Positions 37,001-44,912 of a stretch of DNA of 64,000 nucleotides are shown here, piece after piece. Every line of letters begins with the position of its first letter. Within the stretch, counting starts at the first letter, position 1. The notes under the pieces are model-generated. The model ran no database searches and was not told the DNA's origin. It saw only the letters and a program-made list of their open reading frames with translations. The DNA lies in NCBI GenBank assembly GCA_028714735.1, contig JAQTLU010000004.1, positions 124,001-188,000 of the forward strand. The letters run 5' to 3'. Made by a program: the position numbers and the translations under genes. Source of the DNA: Gallionellaceae bacterium. GTDB taxonomy: Bacteria > Pseudomonadota > Gammaproteobacteria > Burkholderiales > Thiobacillaceae.

Positions 37001-37284
37001 CCGGGGCCATCCTGGGCAACCCGGACACGCGCCGGTTTTTCGCCGCCGGCCAGGGCCGCAACGAGGTGGCCTACGTCGGCGCCGACGGCCAGGTCCGGCG
37101 CATCGACCGCCTGGTGGAATACGACGACGAGGTCTGGGTGCTCGACTACAAGACCGGCGGCTACGCCGAGGCCTATCACGAACAACTGGCCGACTATCGC
37201 CAGGCCATGGCCGCGCTCTACCCGGACAAGCGCATCCGCACCGCGTTGCTGTTCGGCGACGGCCGCTGGCAGGAAGTAGAATAG
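34024..37284 (+). CDS. AddA/RecB-like UvrD helicase-nuclease
   Basis: A 1086-residue superfamily 1 helicase with C-terminal RecB-type nuclease, for double-strand break processing. Helicase motifs: Walker [13 protein letters not shown] (near 23), [18 protein letters not shown], Walker [51 protein letters not shown] and [14 protein letters not shown]. The nuclease end has [29 protein letters not shown] and QLADYRQAM. Between helicase and nuclease, residues ~915-945 contain FPACAGMT, encoded by an inserted palindromic repeat (36812-36834). The AddB partner, often adjacent, is not in this window. Confidence 0.9.
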   Translation: MPQSADSSLSQALSPSRCAVVEACAGSGKTWLLVSRMVRLLLAGAPPAELLAVTFTRKAAEEMRGRLYEWLEFLAVADDAAVLAFLGQRGLADDEARSLLPKARRLFEAVLDSVPGPMITTFHGWFLNLLARAPLAWRAPANLIEDAVLLKAEAWQTWAESLRAADKAAPAEALSGLLEWMPLASVHKLLFGFLDKRAEWWAWAAGRADPLADAVAAQQAMANLNEAREVVAEMWSEPGFPAILAEFLPMLAANGAGVKQDAERAGVLADLLEQARTESHWAGLQAIFLTAKSEPFVRKPGAALDKRLGAERAARFIELHYSLAERVLRALHQLQDQYALRLNRLALTAGSDLLAHYQALKRERDGLDFTDAEWLALQLLSDPDESAALLAKLDARWKHLLLDEFQDANPLQWHILTAWLSAYGADPERPTVFMVGDPKQSIYRFRRAEPRLFELAGSWLTQNFAAAVYRQDETRRCAPRVVAWVNALFGGLAGAYPGFAVHTAHQSGLPGWCELIVAPPREPPREGERSGLRDPLAEAPAAKPDKRAEEAVRVAQRILDIVDRLEAAGRPARFGDILVLSASRTGLEVFEDAFKTAGIPYLGSRRGGLLDTLEASDLMALLGFLVMPFDDLKLAHALKSPLFGCTDEDLMTLRDAGAGPWYERLRAWAALVDAPAQVRRADGLLAAWREAAGPLPPHDLLDRIFHEGEVEARYAAATPARLRPSVLANLRGVLELSLKLGGGRFPSLPHFLDELKSLGEDAGNDAPDEPPAATGDAVRMLTIHAAKGLEAPVVFLIKADEERRERDHSGALIDWPPEAERPAHFSLYGSGELHGHARNDLFEQERALMARENLNLLYVAMTRAQQALFVSGLEQAKDDTWLARLQPALEQAAMAGLPEMRFVDVAAHAQTGPQSNGWMAASSKLRFTRFPACAGMTMPDGIGRRRATSTPEIAFGIQVHRYLELATKGAPDEAVRADLGLDAAAFARVSAMAGAILGNPDTRRFFAAGQGRNEVAYVGADGQVRRIDRLVEYDDEVWVLDYKTGGYAEAYHEQLADYRQAMAALYPDKRIRTALLFGDGRWQEVE
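36812..36834 (-). repeat. dispersed palindromic repeat inserted in frame in the helicase gene
   Basis: These 23 bases are the exact reverse complement of 38544-38566. The core is the imperfect palindrome TTCCCGCCTGCGCGGGAA. The element lies in the linker between helicase and nuclease domains and is translated as part of [13 protein letters not shown]. The reading frame is preserved. Confidence 0.85.
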
Positions 37285-37312
37285 CGGCCGTTCGAACCCG
37301 AGGATTCCTGCC

Positions 37313-38542
37313 ATGCCCGTCAATCTCGCCGCCCCCGATCCCGCTTCACTCTTGTCCGTGCCCGGCGTCGAGCTGGGCATCGCCTCGGCCGGGATCAAGA
37401 AGCCCGGGCGCAAGGACGTCCTGGTCATGCGCCTGGCCCACGACTCGGAAGTGGTCGGGGTGTTCACCCAGAACCGTTTCTGCGCCGCGCCGGTGACCGT
37501 GTGCAAGGAACACCTGCATGGCGAGGACGGCATCCGCGCCCTGCTGGTCAACACCGGCAACGCCAACGCCGGCACCGGCGAGGACGGCCTCTTCCGGGCG
37601 CGCGAGACCTGCGCCGCCCTGGCCGGCCAGCTGGGTCTTCAGGCGCAGCAGATCCTGCCCTTCTCCACCGGGGTGATCCTGGAACCGCTGCCGCACGCCA
37701 AGATCGTCGCCGCCCTGCCGGCCGCGATCGCCGATTTGAAGGCTGCGAACTGGGCCGATGCCGCCGAGGCCATCATGACCACTGACATCGTCGCCAAGGC
37801 GACCTCGCGCAAGGTTGCCCTGAACGGCCAGGACTTCGCGCTGACCGGCATCGCCAAGGGCTCCGGCATGATCCACCCGAACATGGCGACCATGCTGTCC
37901 TTCGTCGCCACCGACGCGCCGGTGTCCTGCGAGGCGCTGGAGGCGATCCTGCGTCATGCCGTGAACAAGTCGTTCAACTGCATCACCGTCGACGGCGACA
38001 CCTCGACCAACGATTCCTGCATCCTGATCGCCACCGGCGCGACCGCGGCCCCGGTGATCATGGACGACGGCGATCCGCGCTTCCCGACCCTGCGCGATGC
38101 CGTCACCGAGCTGATGATCCAGCTCGCCCAGGCCATCGTTCGCGATGGCGAGGGTGCCACCAAGTTCATGGCGATCCGGGTCGAGGGCGGCCGCGACGAG
38201 GCCGAGTGCAAGCAGATCGCCTACGCGATTGCCCGCTCGCCCCTGGTCAAGACCGCCTTCTTCGCCTCCGACCCCAACCTGGGCCGCATCCTGGCCGCGG
38301 TCGGCTATGCCGGCGTCGCCGACCTCGATGTCGACCGCATCAAGCTCTGGCTGGGCGGCGTGCTGGTGGCCGAGAACGGCGGCCGTTCGCCCTCTTATCA
38401 GGAAGCGGAGGGGGCCCGGGTCATGGCCGCGCCCGAGATCGAGGTGCGCCTCCACCTCGGCCGCGGCGACGCCCTGGCCACGGTATGGACCTGCGATTTT
38501 TCCTACGACTACGTCAAGATCAACGCGGAGTACCGGACCTAG
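37313..38542 (+). CDS. argJ: bifunctional glutamate N-acetyltransferase / amino-acid acetyltransferase
   Basis: Ornithine acetyltransferase of the cyclic arginine pathway, 409 residues. It moves the acetyl group from N-acetylornithine to glutamate and in the bifunctional type also uses acetyl-CoA. The self-cleavage site is in [17 protein letters not shown], between Ala and Thr, producing alpha and beta chains. Other marks are [21 protein letters not shown] and the C-terminal [14 protein letters not shown]. It starts 28 bp after the helicase gene. A palindromic repeat begins directly after its stop codon. Confidence 0.95.
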   Translation: MPVNLAAPDPASLLSVPGVELGIASAGIKKPGRKDVLVMRLAHDSEVVGVFTQNRFCAAPVTVCKEHLHGEDGIRALLVNTGNANAGTGEDGLFRARETCAALAGQLGLQAQQILPFSTGVILEPLPHAKIVAALPAAIADLKAANWADAAEAIMTTDIVAKATSRKVALNGQDFALTGIAKGSGMIHPNMATMLSFVATDAPVSCEALEAILRHAVNKSFNCITVDGDTSTNDSCILIATGATAAPVIMDDGDPRFPTLRDAVTELMIQLAQAIVRDGEGATKFMAIRVEGGRDEAECKQIAYAIARSPLVKTAFFASDPNLGRILAAVGYAGVADLDVDRIKLWLGGVLVAENGGRSPSYQEAEGARVMAAPEIEVRLHLGRGDALATVWTCDFSYDYVKINAEYRT

Positions 38543-38543
38543 C

Positions 38544-38574
38544 CGTCATTCCCGCGCAGGCGGGAATCCAGGAA
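38544..38574 (+). repeat. palindromic repeat copy, left flank of the GIY-YIG gene
   Basis: This 31-base unit begins CGTCATTCCCGCGCAGGCGG and ends AATCCAGGAA. It matches 38905-38935 with a single difference (C versus T). It begins two bases after the argJ stop and ends three bases before the GIY-YIG start codon. Confidence 0.9.
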
Positions 38575-38577
38575 GTC

Positions 38578-38868
38578 ATGCCGAAGGCACCTTGCGTCTA
38601 CATACTGGCTAGTCAAAGGAACGGAACGCTTTACATCGGTGTGACTTCTGACTTGGTCAAGCGCGTATGGGAACACAAGGGTCATTTTGTCGAAAGCTTC
38701 ACGAAAGAATATGGTGTCGACCAACTGGTATGGTACGAACTGCACGAGACTATGGAGAGCGCCATTACGCGCGAGAAGCAATTGAAGAAATGGAACCGCA
38801 GATGGAAATTGCACCTTATCGAGGAAGTGAACCCGGAATGGAAGGATTTGTATGAGACCCTTGTTTAA
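38578..38868 (+). CDS. small GIY-YIG nuclease-domain protein (YhbQ/COG2827 type)
   Basis: A 96-residue single-domain GIY-YIG protein. The name motif is VYILASQRNGTLYIGVTSDL, followed by the catalytic Arg in LVKRVWEHK, the metal-binding Glu in AITREKQLKKW and Asn/Arg residues in WNRRWK. Base composition is less GC-rich than argJ and the DUF815 gene on either side. The gene exactly fills the space between copies of a palindromic repeat, with its start 3 bp after the left copy. That suggests gene and repeats move or are maintained as a unit. The biological role of this family is unsettled. Confidence 0.88.
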   Translation: MPKAPCVYILASQRNGTLYIGVTSDLVKRVWEHKGHFVESFTKEYGVDQLVWYELHETMESAITREKQLKKWNRRWKLHLIEEVNPEWKDLYETLV

Positions 38869-38873
38869 CTGGG

Positions 38874-38896
38874 CTCCCGCCTGCGCGGGAGCGACG
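38874..38896 (-). repeat. palindromic repeat copy, inverted, right of the GIY-YIG gene
   Basis: CTCCCGCCTGCGCGGGAGCG followed by ACG is a slightly diverged inverted copy of the element, with compensatory changes that keep the hairpin stem (CTCCCGC / GCGGGAG). It pairs with the direct copy at 38905-38935 to form a larger inverted repeat with an 8-base spacer. Confidence 0.82.
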
Positions 38897-38904
38897 GTCT
38901 TGGT

Positions 38905-38935
38905 CGTCATTCCCGCGTAGGCGGGAATCCAGGAA
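38905..38935 (+). repeat. palindromic repeat copy, direct, right of the GIY-YIG gene
   Basis: This is a 31-base copy with one mismatch to 38544-38574, in the same orientation. It ends 8 bases before the start codon of the DUF815 gene, so it forms that gene's leader. Confidence 0.9.
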
Positions 38936-38943
38936 TTTGGAAC

Positions 38944-39840
38944 ATGGACGACGAAGACGACATCTCCTACCAGGTCAGCCCCGAGCTGGCCATCCTGCTC
39001 TCGCGCGCCAACGAGGTGCTGGCCCGGATCGAGCCCTGGTTGCCGCCGGCGCCGCCGCGCATCGACTGGAAGACCAGCCTGGCCTGTCGCTGGCGGCGCG
39101 GCCCGGTGCAGGGCTGGTTGCAACCGATCGAGCAGCTCAACTGCCCGCCGTGGGGCGCGCTGAAGGGCATCGACGCGCAGAAGAAGGCGGTCGAGCGCAA
39201 CCTGCGCCAGTTCGTCGCCGGCCTGCCGGCCAACCACGTCCTCCTCACCGGCAGCCGCGGCTGCGGCAAGTCCTCGCTGATCAAGGCCCTGCTGCCCCGG
39301 TTGGCCAGGAAGGGCCTGCGCATGATCGAGGTGGACAAGGACGACCTCATCCACCTGCCCGACATCGTCGCCCGCATCGCCGAGCAGCCGTATCGCTTCG
39401 TGATCTTCACCGACGACCTCTCGTTCGAGCCCGGCGAGGCCGCCTACAAGCCGCTCAAGGCCGCGCTGGACGGCTCCCTGGCCGGCCTGGCCGCGAATGT
39501 CCTGATCTGCGCCACCTCGAACCGGCGCCACCTGATGCCGGAGTTCATGGCCGAGAACCTGGAGACCGGTTATGTCGGCAACGAGGTACGGCCGGGCGAG
39601 AGCATCGAGGAGAAGGTCTCCCTGTCCGACCGCTTCGGTCTCTGGCTGTCGTTCTACCCGTTCGACCAGGACCAGTACCTGGCCATCGCCGAGGCCTGGG
39701 TGGCCGAACTGGGCGGCGCCTGGGCCGAGCCGGCCCGGCTGGAGGCGCTGCAATGGGCGACCCAGCGCGGCAGCCGCTCGGGACGCATCGCACGCCAGTT
39801 CGCGGCCGACTGGGCGGGCCGGCAGGGCTTGAAGCGGTGA
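38944..39840 (+). CDS. DUF815-family AAA ATPase
   Basis: A 298-residue P-loop ATPase of the DUF815 family. Walker A is LLTGSRGCGKSSLIKALL and Walker B-like FVIFTDDLSFE; the sensor stretch ICATSNRRHLMPEF and the SLSDRFGLWLSFYPFDQ segment are typical. The function of the family is not known. The stop overlaps the GTG start of the Nudix-ThiE gene. Its leader contains a palindromic repeat, so transcription may depend on sequence brought by the repeat or come from argJ. Confidence 0.88.
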   Translation: MDDEDDISYQVSPELAILLSRANEVLARIEPWLPPAPPRIDWKTSLACRWRRGPVQGWLQPIEQLNCPPWGALKGIDAQKKAVERNLRQFVAGLPANHVLLTGSRGCGKSSLIKALLPRLARKGLRMIEVDKDDLIHLPDIVARIAEQPYRFVIFTDDLSFEPGEAAYKPLKAALDGSLAGLAANVLICATSNRRHLMPEFMAENLETGYVGNEVRPGESIEEKVSLSDRFGLWLSFYPFDQDQYLAIAEAWVAELGGAWAEPARLEALQWATQRGSRSGRIARQFAADWAGRQGLKR

Positions 39841-40772
39841 GCCGGGTCGAGGTCGCCGCTGCCGTGATCGAGCGCCCGGACGGCACCTTCCTGATGGCCA
39901 GCCGGCCGGAGGGCAAGGTCTATGCCGGCTGGTGGGAATTCCCGGGCGGCAAGGTGGAGCCGGGCGAGACCGCCCGCCACGCCCTCGACCGGGAATTGCA
40001 GGAGGAACTCGGCATCCGGGTGAAGACCGCCTATCCCTGGATCAACCGGGCCTTCGATTACGAACACGCCCGGGTCATGCTGCGCTTCTTCCGGGTCACC
40101 GAGTGGGAAGGCGAGCCGCATCCGCACGAGGGCCAGGGCGGCCTGGCCTGGAGCCATGCCGCGCGGCCCGAGGTAACGCCCATCCTGCCTGCCAACGGGC
40201 CGGTCCTGCGCGGCCTTGAGTTGCCCCTGGTGTATGCCATCTCGGCGGCGAGCGACCTCGGTGTCGAGGACTTCCTGGCCCGGCTGGAGGTCGCCCTGGC
40301 CAGCGGCCGGCGGCTGGTCCAGTTGCGCGAGAAGGACCTGCCGGCGGCGGACCTGGCCGCGCTGGCCGAACGTGCGGCCGGGCTGTGCCGGCAGTACGGC
40401 GCCAGCCTGACCGTCAACGGCGATGTCGACCTGGCCGCCCGCCTGGGCGTTGGCGTGCACCTGAGCTCGGCCCAACTGGCCATGCTCGGCCGTCGTCCCG
40501 ACCTGCCCTGGGTCGGCGCCTCCTGCCACGATGGCGCCGAACTGGACCGGGCCGTCGCCATCGGCGCCGACTTCGCGGTGCTCGGGCCGGTGCTGGCCAC
40601 GGCCTCCCATCCGGGCGCGGCAACCCTGGGCTGGGAGATGTTCAGCCGCCTGATCGAGGATTGCCCATTGCCGGTCTATGCCCTGGGCGGCCTGGGAACA
40701 GATGATCTGGAACGCGCGCGCCAGGCCGGTGCGCAGGGTATTGCGATGAGGAGCGGAGCATGGCTAAACTGA
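39837..40772 (+). CDS. Nudix hydrolase fused to a thiamine-phosphate synthase-like domain
   Basis: A 311-residue fusion starting at GTG 39837 (overlap with the upstream stop). Residues 1-130 are a MutT-type Nudix hydrolase: GWWEFPGGKVEPGE then REL-x-EELG completes the Nudix box G-x5-E-x7-REL-x-EE-x-G. Residues 135-311 form a ThiE/TenI-like TIM barrel (LVQLREKDLP, GVHLSSAQLA, GPVLATASHPG, YALGGLGTDDLERA). Such fusions are known in Betaproteobacteria, where the Nudix half is annotated as MutT for 8-oxo-dGTP removal. Whether the barrel makes thiamine phosphate is doubtful without other thi genes nearby. Confidence 0.9.
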   Translation: MSRVEVAAAVIERPDGTFLMASRPEGKVYAGWWEFPGGKVEPGETARHALDRELQEELGIRVKTAYPWINRAFDYEHARVMLRFFRVTEWEGEPHPHEGQGGLAWSHAARPEVTPILPANGPVLRGLELPLVYAISAASDLGVEDFLARLEVALASGRRLVQLREKDLPAADLAALAERAAGLCRQYGASLTVNGDVDLAARLGVGVHLSSAQLAMLGRRPDLPWVGASCHDGAELDRAVAIGADFAVLGPVLATASHPGAATLGWEMFSRLIEDCPLPVYALGGLGTDDLERARQAGAQGIAMRSGAWLN

Positions 40773-41194
40773 ACCTTCCCCGTTGGCTGGCCCCGGTCCT
40801 GGTGATCCTGCTGATCGCCGGGGTGGTCGCGGCGAGCCGTTTCATGCAACCCAGGGAGGCGCCTGCGCTCGCCCTGGTGTGTCCGAACCTGCAGGCCGGT
40901 TGCGCGGCCAGGCTGGATGGCCGCGCAGTCGAACTGGGTGTGGACGGTGAACTCAAGGTCCTGTCGCCGTTCGAAGTCTGGCTCAAGGCGCCTGATGCAA
41001 AGACGGTCCAGGCCAGCTTTACCATGGTCGGCATGGACATGGGCTTCAACCTGTATACCCTGCGGCCAGATGCCTCGGGGGCGTTCAGGGCCCGGATCAC
41101 CCTGCCGGTGTGCGTATCCGGCCGGCGCGACTGGGTGATGACCCTGAGGGTCGACGGCAAGGCGCTGACCGTGCCATTTGTCACGCAGTTGTAA
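40760..41194 (+). CDS. small membrane-anchored periplasmic protein, unknown function
   Basis: A 144-residue protein with one N-terminal membrane helix (LAPVLVILLIAGVVAAS) and a periplasmic domain with paired cysteines (CPNLQAGC) and a beta-sandwich-like stretch SFTMVGMDMGFNLYTLRP ... ITLPVCVSGRRDW. The GMDMG motif and layout recall FixH/YtkA-like domains, but I do not recognise the family firmly. It overlaps the Nudix-ThiE gene by 13 bp, so it is probably cotranscribed. Confidence 0.65.
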   Translation: MAKLNLPRWLAPVLVILLIAGVVAASRFMQPREAPALALVCPNLQAGCAARLDGRAVELGVDGELKVLSPFEVWLKAPDAKTVQASFTMVGMDMGFNLYTLRPDASGAFRARITLPVCVSGRRDWVMTLRVDGKALTVPFVTQL

Positions 41195-41216
41195 TTATTT
41201 TGTCCACCAGCCCGCT

Positions 41217-41222
41217 TATAAT
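41217..41222 (+). promoter_or_regulatory. -10 element candidate for phoU
   Basis: A perfect TATAAT lies 40 bases before the phoU start in an A/T-rich patch within GC-rich DNA. A -35 match at normal spacing is poor, and no clear Pho box was found. It is supported mainly by position and the match to the consensus. Confidence 0.4.
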
Positions 41223-41261
41223 TCGCGCACACTGGCCCGAGAGGCCCGTCGAGGAGATAGG

Positions 41262-41963
41262 ATGTTAGCCGAACACACCCACAAGCAGTTCGATGCCGAT
41301 CTGGAGGCCGTGCGTGCGCGGGTGCTCGAGATGGGCGGGCTGGTCGAGGACCAGGTCAACAAGGCGGTCGAGGCGCTGGTGACCCAGAATGCCCAGTTGG
41401 CCGAAGAGGTGATCGCCAACGATAGCCTGGTCAATTCCCTGGAAATCACCAGCGACGAGGCCTGCACCCAGATCATCGCGCTGCGCCAGCCGGCCGCCAG
41501 CGACCTGCGCATGATCATGACCATCATCCGGGCCATCACCGACCTGGAGCGGATCGGCGACGAGGCGGTCAAGATCGCCCATTTCACGGTCAAGTCGCTC
41601 AACAACGACCGCATCGCCATCCCGCGCTACAGCGAGATCAAGTACATGGCCGATCTTGCCATCAAGATGCTGCGCACCTCGCTCGACTCATTCGCCCGTG
41701 TCGACGCTTCCAGCGCCGCCGCCGTGGCTCGCCAGGACATGGAAGTGGACGAGGAATTCCACCTCATCGCGCGTCACCTGGTCACCTACATGATGGAAGA
41801 CCCGCGCAACATCAGCCTGTTCATCGACCTGATGTTCGTGGTCAAGGCGATCGAGCGGATCGGCGACCATGCCAAGAACATCTCCGAGTACGTGGTCTAC
41901 ATGGTCAAGGGCAAGGACGTCCGCCACGCCACGCTGGAACAGTTGGAGCGGGAACTGGAATAG
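41262..41963 (+). CDS. phoU: phosphate signalling regulator PhoU
   Basis: A 233-residue all-helical protein with two PhoU repeats (NKAVEALVTQNAQLAEEVI ... ERIGDEAVKIA; and MVDEEFHLIARHL-type region ... VKAIERIGDHAKNISEYVV). The E/D-x3-D metal-binding motifs ERIGDE and ERIGDH are intact. PhoU represses the Pho regulon with PhoR and the Pst transporter. The start at 41262 follows GAGGAGATAGG. No pst or phoBR genes are nearby, so it is a stand-alone gene ending at a strong terminator. Confidence 0.95.
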   Translation: MLAEHTHKQFDADLEAVRARVLEMGGLVEDQVNKAVEALVTQNAQLAEEVIANDSLVNSLEITSDEACTQIIALRQPAASDLRMIMTIIRAITDLERIGDEAVKIAHFTVKSLNNDRIAIPRYSEIKYMADLAIKMLRTSLDSFARVDASSAAAVARQDMEVDEEFHLIARHLVTYMMEDPRNISLFIDLMFVVKAIERIGDHAKNISEYVVYMVKGKDVRHATLEQLERELE

Positions 41964-41980
41964 GCGCACTGGCCCGCAAC

Positions 41981-42008
41981 AAAAAAGCCGGCGTCAGCCG
42001 GCTTTTTT
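41981..42008. terminator. bidirectional terminator between phoU and PCuAC genes
   Basis: A 12-bp perfect stem AAAAAAGCCGGC / GCCGGCTTTTTT with a 4-base loop, giving a T-run on both strands. It lies between convergent genes and should stop transcription from both sides. Confidence 0.93.
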
Positions 42009-42013
42009 GTTGC

Positions 42014-42460
42014 TCAGTGCATGTGGCGCTGCATGCCGCCGACCGCGCGCGCTTCCATTTCCACGGTCACCTTCTGCTCCTTGCCGTCGGCACCCCGCAC
42101 GATCAGGGTGACCGGCGTCTTGCTGCCTTCCTTGATCGGGCCGTTCAGGTCGATCAGCATGACGTGCATGCCGCCCGGTTTCAGGCTGACCGTCTTGCCC
42201 TTGGCCAGGACGACCTCCTTGAGCTGGCGCATCACCATCATGCCGTTGTCCATCGTCATGGTATGCAACTGGACCACCTTGGCCGCCGGGCTGGCGGCCC
42301 CGACCAGGGTCATGTCGGCATCGGCGGTCAGGTCCAGGAAGGCCCCGGCGACCTGCTGGCCCGGCGCGGTGGCACGCACCCAGGCATTGTCGACCTTGAC
42401 CGTGTCGGCCAGGGCAGGGAGGGAGAACAACAGTGCGGACAGGGCAATGACGGCTTTCAT
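42014..42460 (-). CDS. periplasmic copper chaperone, PCuAC family
   Basis: A 148-residue protein with a signal peptide (MKAVIALSALLFSLPALA) and a cupredoxin-like PCuAC domain. The metal ligands follow the H(M)x10Mx21HxM pattern: QLHTMTMDNGMMVMRQL and GGMHVMLIDLN. PCuAC proteins deliver Cu(I) to the CuA or CuB sites of haem-copper oxidases. It is transcribed divergently from regB, which in relatives controls respiratory genes. The start at 42460 is the only one giving a signal peptide. Confidence 0.92.
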   Translation of the reverse strand: MKAVIALSALLFSLPALADTVKVDNAWVRATAPGQQVAGAFLDLTADADMTLVGAASPAAKVVQLHTMTMDNGMMVMRQLKEVVLAKGKTVSLKPGGMHVMLIDLNGPIKEGSKTPVTLIVRGADGKEQKVTVEMEARAVGGMQRHMH

Positions 42461-42575
42461 GGTGAGGCTCCAGGCTGGAAAATCGGCGGCTAGGCTAACG
42501 TGGTGGCTGGGTGCCGTGGATGCGGCAAATTGTCGCATGCCCCGGCGAACCGGCTGCCATGGGTAAAATCCCGAC

Positions 42576-43817
42576 ATGAACAGCAAAGCTAACTTACGCG
42601 ACGAAACCTTGTCCAGGGATACCTTGGCCCGCCTGATCATGGCCCGCTGGGTATTGCTCGCCATCGAAGGCGTCATGGTCCTGACCCTGGTCCAGGCCTT
42701 CGCGGTCAACCTGCCCCTGGCGGCCATGCTGATCCTGCTGGGATTGCATGCGGCGCTCAACCTAGTCGCCATCTGGCGGCTGAAACAGGGCGGCGGCAGC
42801 CATCCGGGCGAGGTGATGGCCTACCTGATGGCCGACGGCGAGGCCATCGCGGCGCTGGTCTATTACACCGGCGGCTATGCCAACCCGTTCATCTCGTTGT
42901 TGCTGGTGCCGCTGATCCTCTGCGCGGTCACCCTGCCGGCCCGCTATGCCTGGGTCATGACGATCTGGGTGGCGCTGCTGTATTCCCTGCTGGCGCGCTT
43001 CTATCAGCCGCTGGCCCTGGCGGTGAGCGAACAGGCCGCCATCGACCTGCACCTGGGCGGCATGTGGCTCAATTTCCTCCTTACCGCAGCCCTGGTGGCG
43101 GCCTTCGTCACCCGCCTCGCCACCGCCCTGCGCCGGCGCGAGGCCGACCTGGCGCGGGTGCGCGAGCAGGCGCTGCGCGACGAACAATTGTTTGCCCTCG
43201 GCATGCAGGCCGCCGCCGCCGCCCATGATCTGGCCACGCCCCTGTCCTCCCTGCGCGTTTCGCTCAAGGAACTGACGCGTGACTACGCCGGCGACGACGA
43301 ACTGGCACCCGGGATCGCCGTCATGTCGGCCCAGGCCGAGCGCATGAAGGGCGTACTCGACCGCCTCGCGGCGGCAGCCGGCCGCGCTCGCGCCCCCGGC
43401 GCGCCGGATCGTCCGCTGGACGACTGGCTGGCCGAGATATTCGACCACTGGCGGCTCATGCGCCCGGGTGCGCAGGCGCTGCTTCAGCTCAGCGGGCCCC
43501 GGCCGGGACCGGTGGTGCGCGAGGACCCGGTCCTGATCTCGGTGCTGTCCACCCTGCTCAACAATGCCGCCGACGTGTCGGCGTCCGAGCTTGCCCTGGC
43601 GGCCGAATGGGATGCCGCGACCCTGCGCCTCGCCGTGCTCGACCGCGGGCCGGGCCTGGGCCAGGCCGGCGACAAGGAAGAAGGCTGGGGCGTCGGACTG
43701 CTCCTGGCCCAGGCGGCGCTGGAACGTTTGCACGGCACCCTGGCGCTGAACCCGCGGCCGGGCGGCGGCCTCGTCGCGGCGGTCGAGATTCCCCTGTCTG
43801 GGTTGGTGCGGCCATGA
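42576..43817 (+). CDS. regB: redox-type sensor histidine kinase RegB/PrrB
   Basis: A 413-residue kinase with six membrane helices. The ubiquinone-sensing heptapeptide is GGYANPF (99-105) and the H-box is AAAHDLATPLSSL with His217. The ATPase end has TLLNNAADVSA (N-box) and LDRGPGLGQ then GWGVGLLLAQ (G-boxes). RegB responds to the quinone pool and oxygen and phosphorylates RegA. The redox-active cysteine found just after the H-box in Rhodobacter RegB is missing: the only cysteine is Cys116 in a membrane helix. It overlaps regA by 4 bp. Confidence 0.9.
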   Translation: MNSKANLRDETLSRDTLARLIMARWVLLAIEGVMVLTLVQAFAVNLPLAAMLILLGLHAALNLVAIWRLKQGGGSHPGEVMAYLMADGEAIAALVYYTGGYANPFISLLLVPLILCAVTLPARYAWVMTIWVALLYSLLARFYQPLALAVSEQAAIDLHLGGMWLNFLLTAALVAAFVTRLATALRRREADLARVREQALRDEQLFALGMQAAAAAHDLATPLSSLRVSLKELTRDYAGDDELAPGIAVMSAQAERMKGVLDRLAAAAGRARAPGAPDRPLDDWLAEIFDHWRLMRPGAQALLQLSGPRPGPVVREDPVLISVLSTLLNNAADVSASELALAAEWDAATLRLAVLDRGPGLGQAGDKEEGWGVGLLLAQAALERLHGTLALNPRPGGGLVAAVEIPLSGLVRP

Positions 43818-44350
43818 GCGGCGGCTGGCACATCCTGCTGGTGGACGACGATGAGGTCTTCGTCTCCACCCTGGCCCAGGCCCTGCGCCGGCGCGGCCAT
43901 GAGGTCGAGACCGCGAGCGAGCCGGTCGCCGCCCTGGCGCTGGCGCGGCAGCGCCCGCCCGACGCGGCCGTGCTTGACCTGAAGCTGGCCGAGACCTCCG
44001 GCCTCGGCCTGGTGGAGCCGTTGCGGACCCTGCGTGCCGACATGCACATCCTGCTCCTGACCGGCTACGCCAGCATCGCCACGGCGGTGGAGGCGATCAA
44101 GCTGGGCGCCACCCATTACCTGCCCAAACCGGCCGATGCCGACGAGATACTCTCTGCCCTGGGCCGGGAAGAGGGCGATGCCGAGATCGCGCCGCCCGAC
44201 GAGCCGATGTCGGTCGAACGCCTTGAATGGGAGCATATCCAGAAGGTGCTGGCGGAGCACGACGGCAACATCTCGGCCACCGCGCGGGCGCTCAAGATGC
44301 ACCGGCGAACCCTGCAGCGCAAGCTGATGAAGAAGCCGGTGAAAGAATAG
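43814..44350 (+). CDS. regA: redox response regulator RegA/PrrA/ActR
   Basis: A 178-residue regulator with receiver domain (Asp11-Asp12, phospho-acceptor Asp55 in VLDLKLAE, LLTGYASIATAVEAIKLGA) and a C-terminal Fis-type helix-turn-helix (ISATARALKMHRRTLQRKL), the near-invariant recognition helix of the RegA/ActR family. It controls carbon fixation, respiratory and electron-transfer genes in relatives; fbp at 58.3 kb is one plausible target type. It ends at a hairpin shared with hslV. Confidence 0.93.
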   Translation: MSGGWHILLVDDDEVFVSTLAQALRRRGHEVETASEPVAALALARQRPPDAAVLDLKLAETSGLGLVEPLRTLRADMHILLLTGYASIATAVEAIKLGATHYLPKPADADEILSALGREEGDAEIAPPDEPMSVERLEWEHIQKVLAEHDGNISATARALKMHRRTLQRKLMKKPVKE

Positions 44351-44373
44351 CGGTCAGCTTTCAGCTGACCGCT
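44349..44373. terminator. hairpin between convergent regA and hslV
   Basis: An 11-bp perfect stem AGCGGTCAGCT / AGCTGACCGCT with a TTC loop that overlaps the stop codon of each gene. No T-run follows on either strand, so it may act as an mRNA 3'-end stabiliser or a weak terminator. Confidence 0.6.
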
Positions 44374-44912
44374 TACTCCAGCGTCTCGATGGTGAAATTC
44401 CGGTTGGTGTAGATGCAGATGTCGCTGGCGATGCCGAGTGCCTCGCGGACGATCGCCTCCGGCGCCATCTCGGTGTGCTCCAGGAGGGCGCGGGCGGCCG
44501 CCTGGGCGTAGGCGCCGCCGCTGCCGATGGCGGCGATGCCGAGTTCCGGTTCCAGGACGTCGCCGGCCCCGGTGATGATCAGGCTGGACTGGCTGTCGGC
44601 CACCGACAGCATGGCTTCGAGCCGGCGCAGGATGCGGTCGGTGCGCCAGTCCTTGGCCAGTTCGACCGCGCTCCTGACCAGGTTGCCCTGGTGTTTTTCC
44701 AGCTTGGCCTCGAAGCGTTCAAACAGCGTGAAGGCATCCGCCGTGCCGCCGGCAAAGCCGGCCAGGATGCGGTCCTGGTACATCTTGCGCACCTTGCGCG
44801 CGGTCGCCTTGATGACCACGTTGCCCAGGGTGACCTGGCCGTCGCCGCCCAGCGCGACCAGATTGCCCCGGCGGACCGAGAGTATGGTGGTGCCGTGCCA
44901 TTGTTCCATCAC
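44373..44912 (-). CDS. hslV: ATP-dependent protease subunit HslV
   Basis: Proteasome-like peptidase of 179 residues. The catalytic Thr is exposed after removal of MMEQWHG, giving [19 protein letters not shown]; other marks are [18 protein letters not shown] and [18 protein letters not shown]. HslV needs the ATPase HslU for activity. HslU is normally encoded immediately downstream, but here the neighbouring downstream gene is convergent regA. The start overlaps the stop of the STAS protein gene by 4 bp. Confidence 0.95.
   Translation of the reverse strand: MMEQWHGTTILSVRRGNLVALGGDGQVTLGNVVIKATARKVRKMYQDRILAGFAGGTADAFTLFERFEAKLEKHQGNLVRSAVELAKDWRTDRILRRLEAMLSVADSQSSLIITGAGDVLEPELGIAAIGSGGAYAQAAARALLEHTEMAPEAIVREALGIASDICIYTNRNFTIETLE

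Noticed and set aside
36812..38935. Repeated palindromes considered as a CRISPR array
   Set aside because: Copies are in both orientations at irregular distances, with a gene between them and no cas genes. They are dispersed palindromic elements.
39837..40772. TPP riboswitch for the ThiE-like gene
   Set aside because: The gene starts inside the upstream stop codon, leaving no leader, and no THI-box sequence was seen.
42461..42772. Upstream extension of the PCuAC open frame
   Set aside because: It would run into regB on the opposite strand and would bury the signal peptide that begins at 42460.
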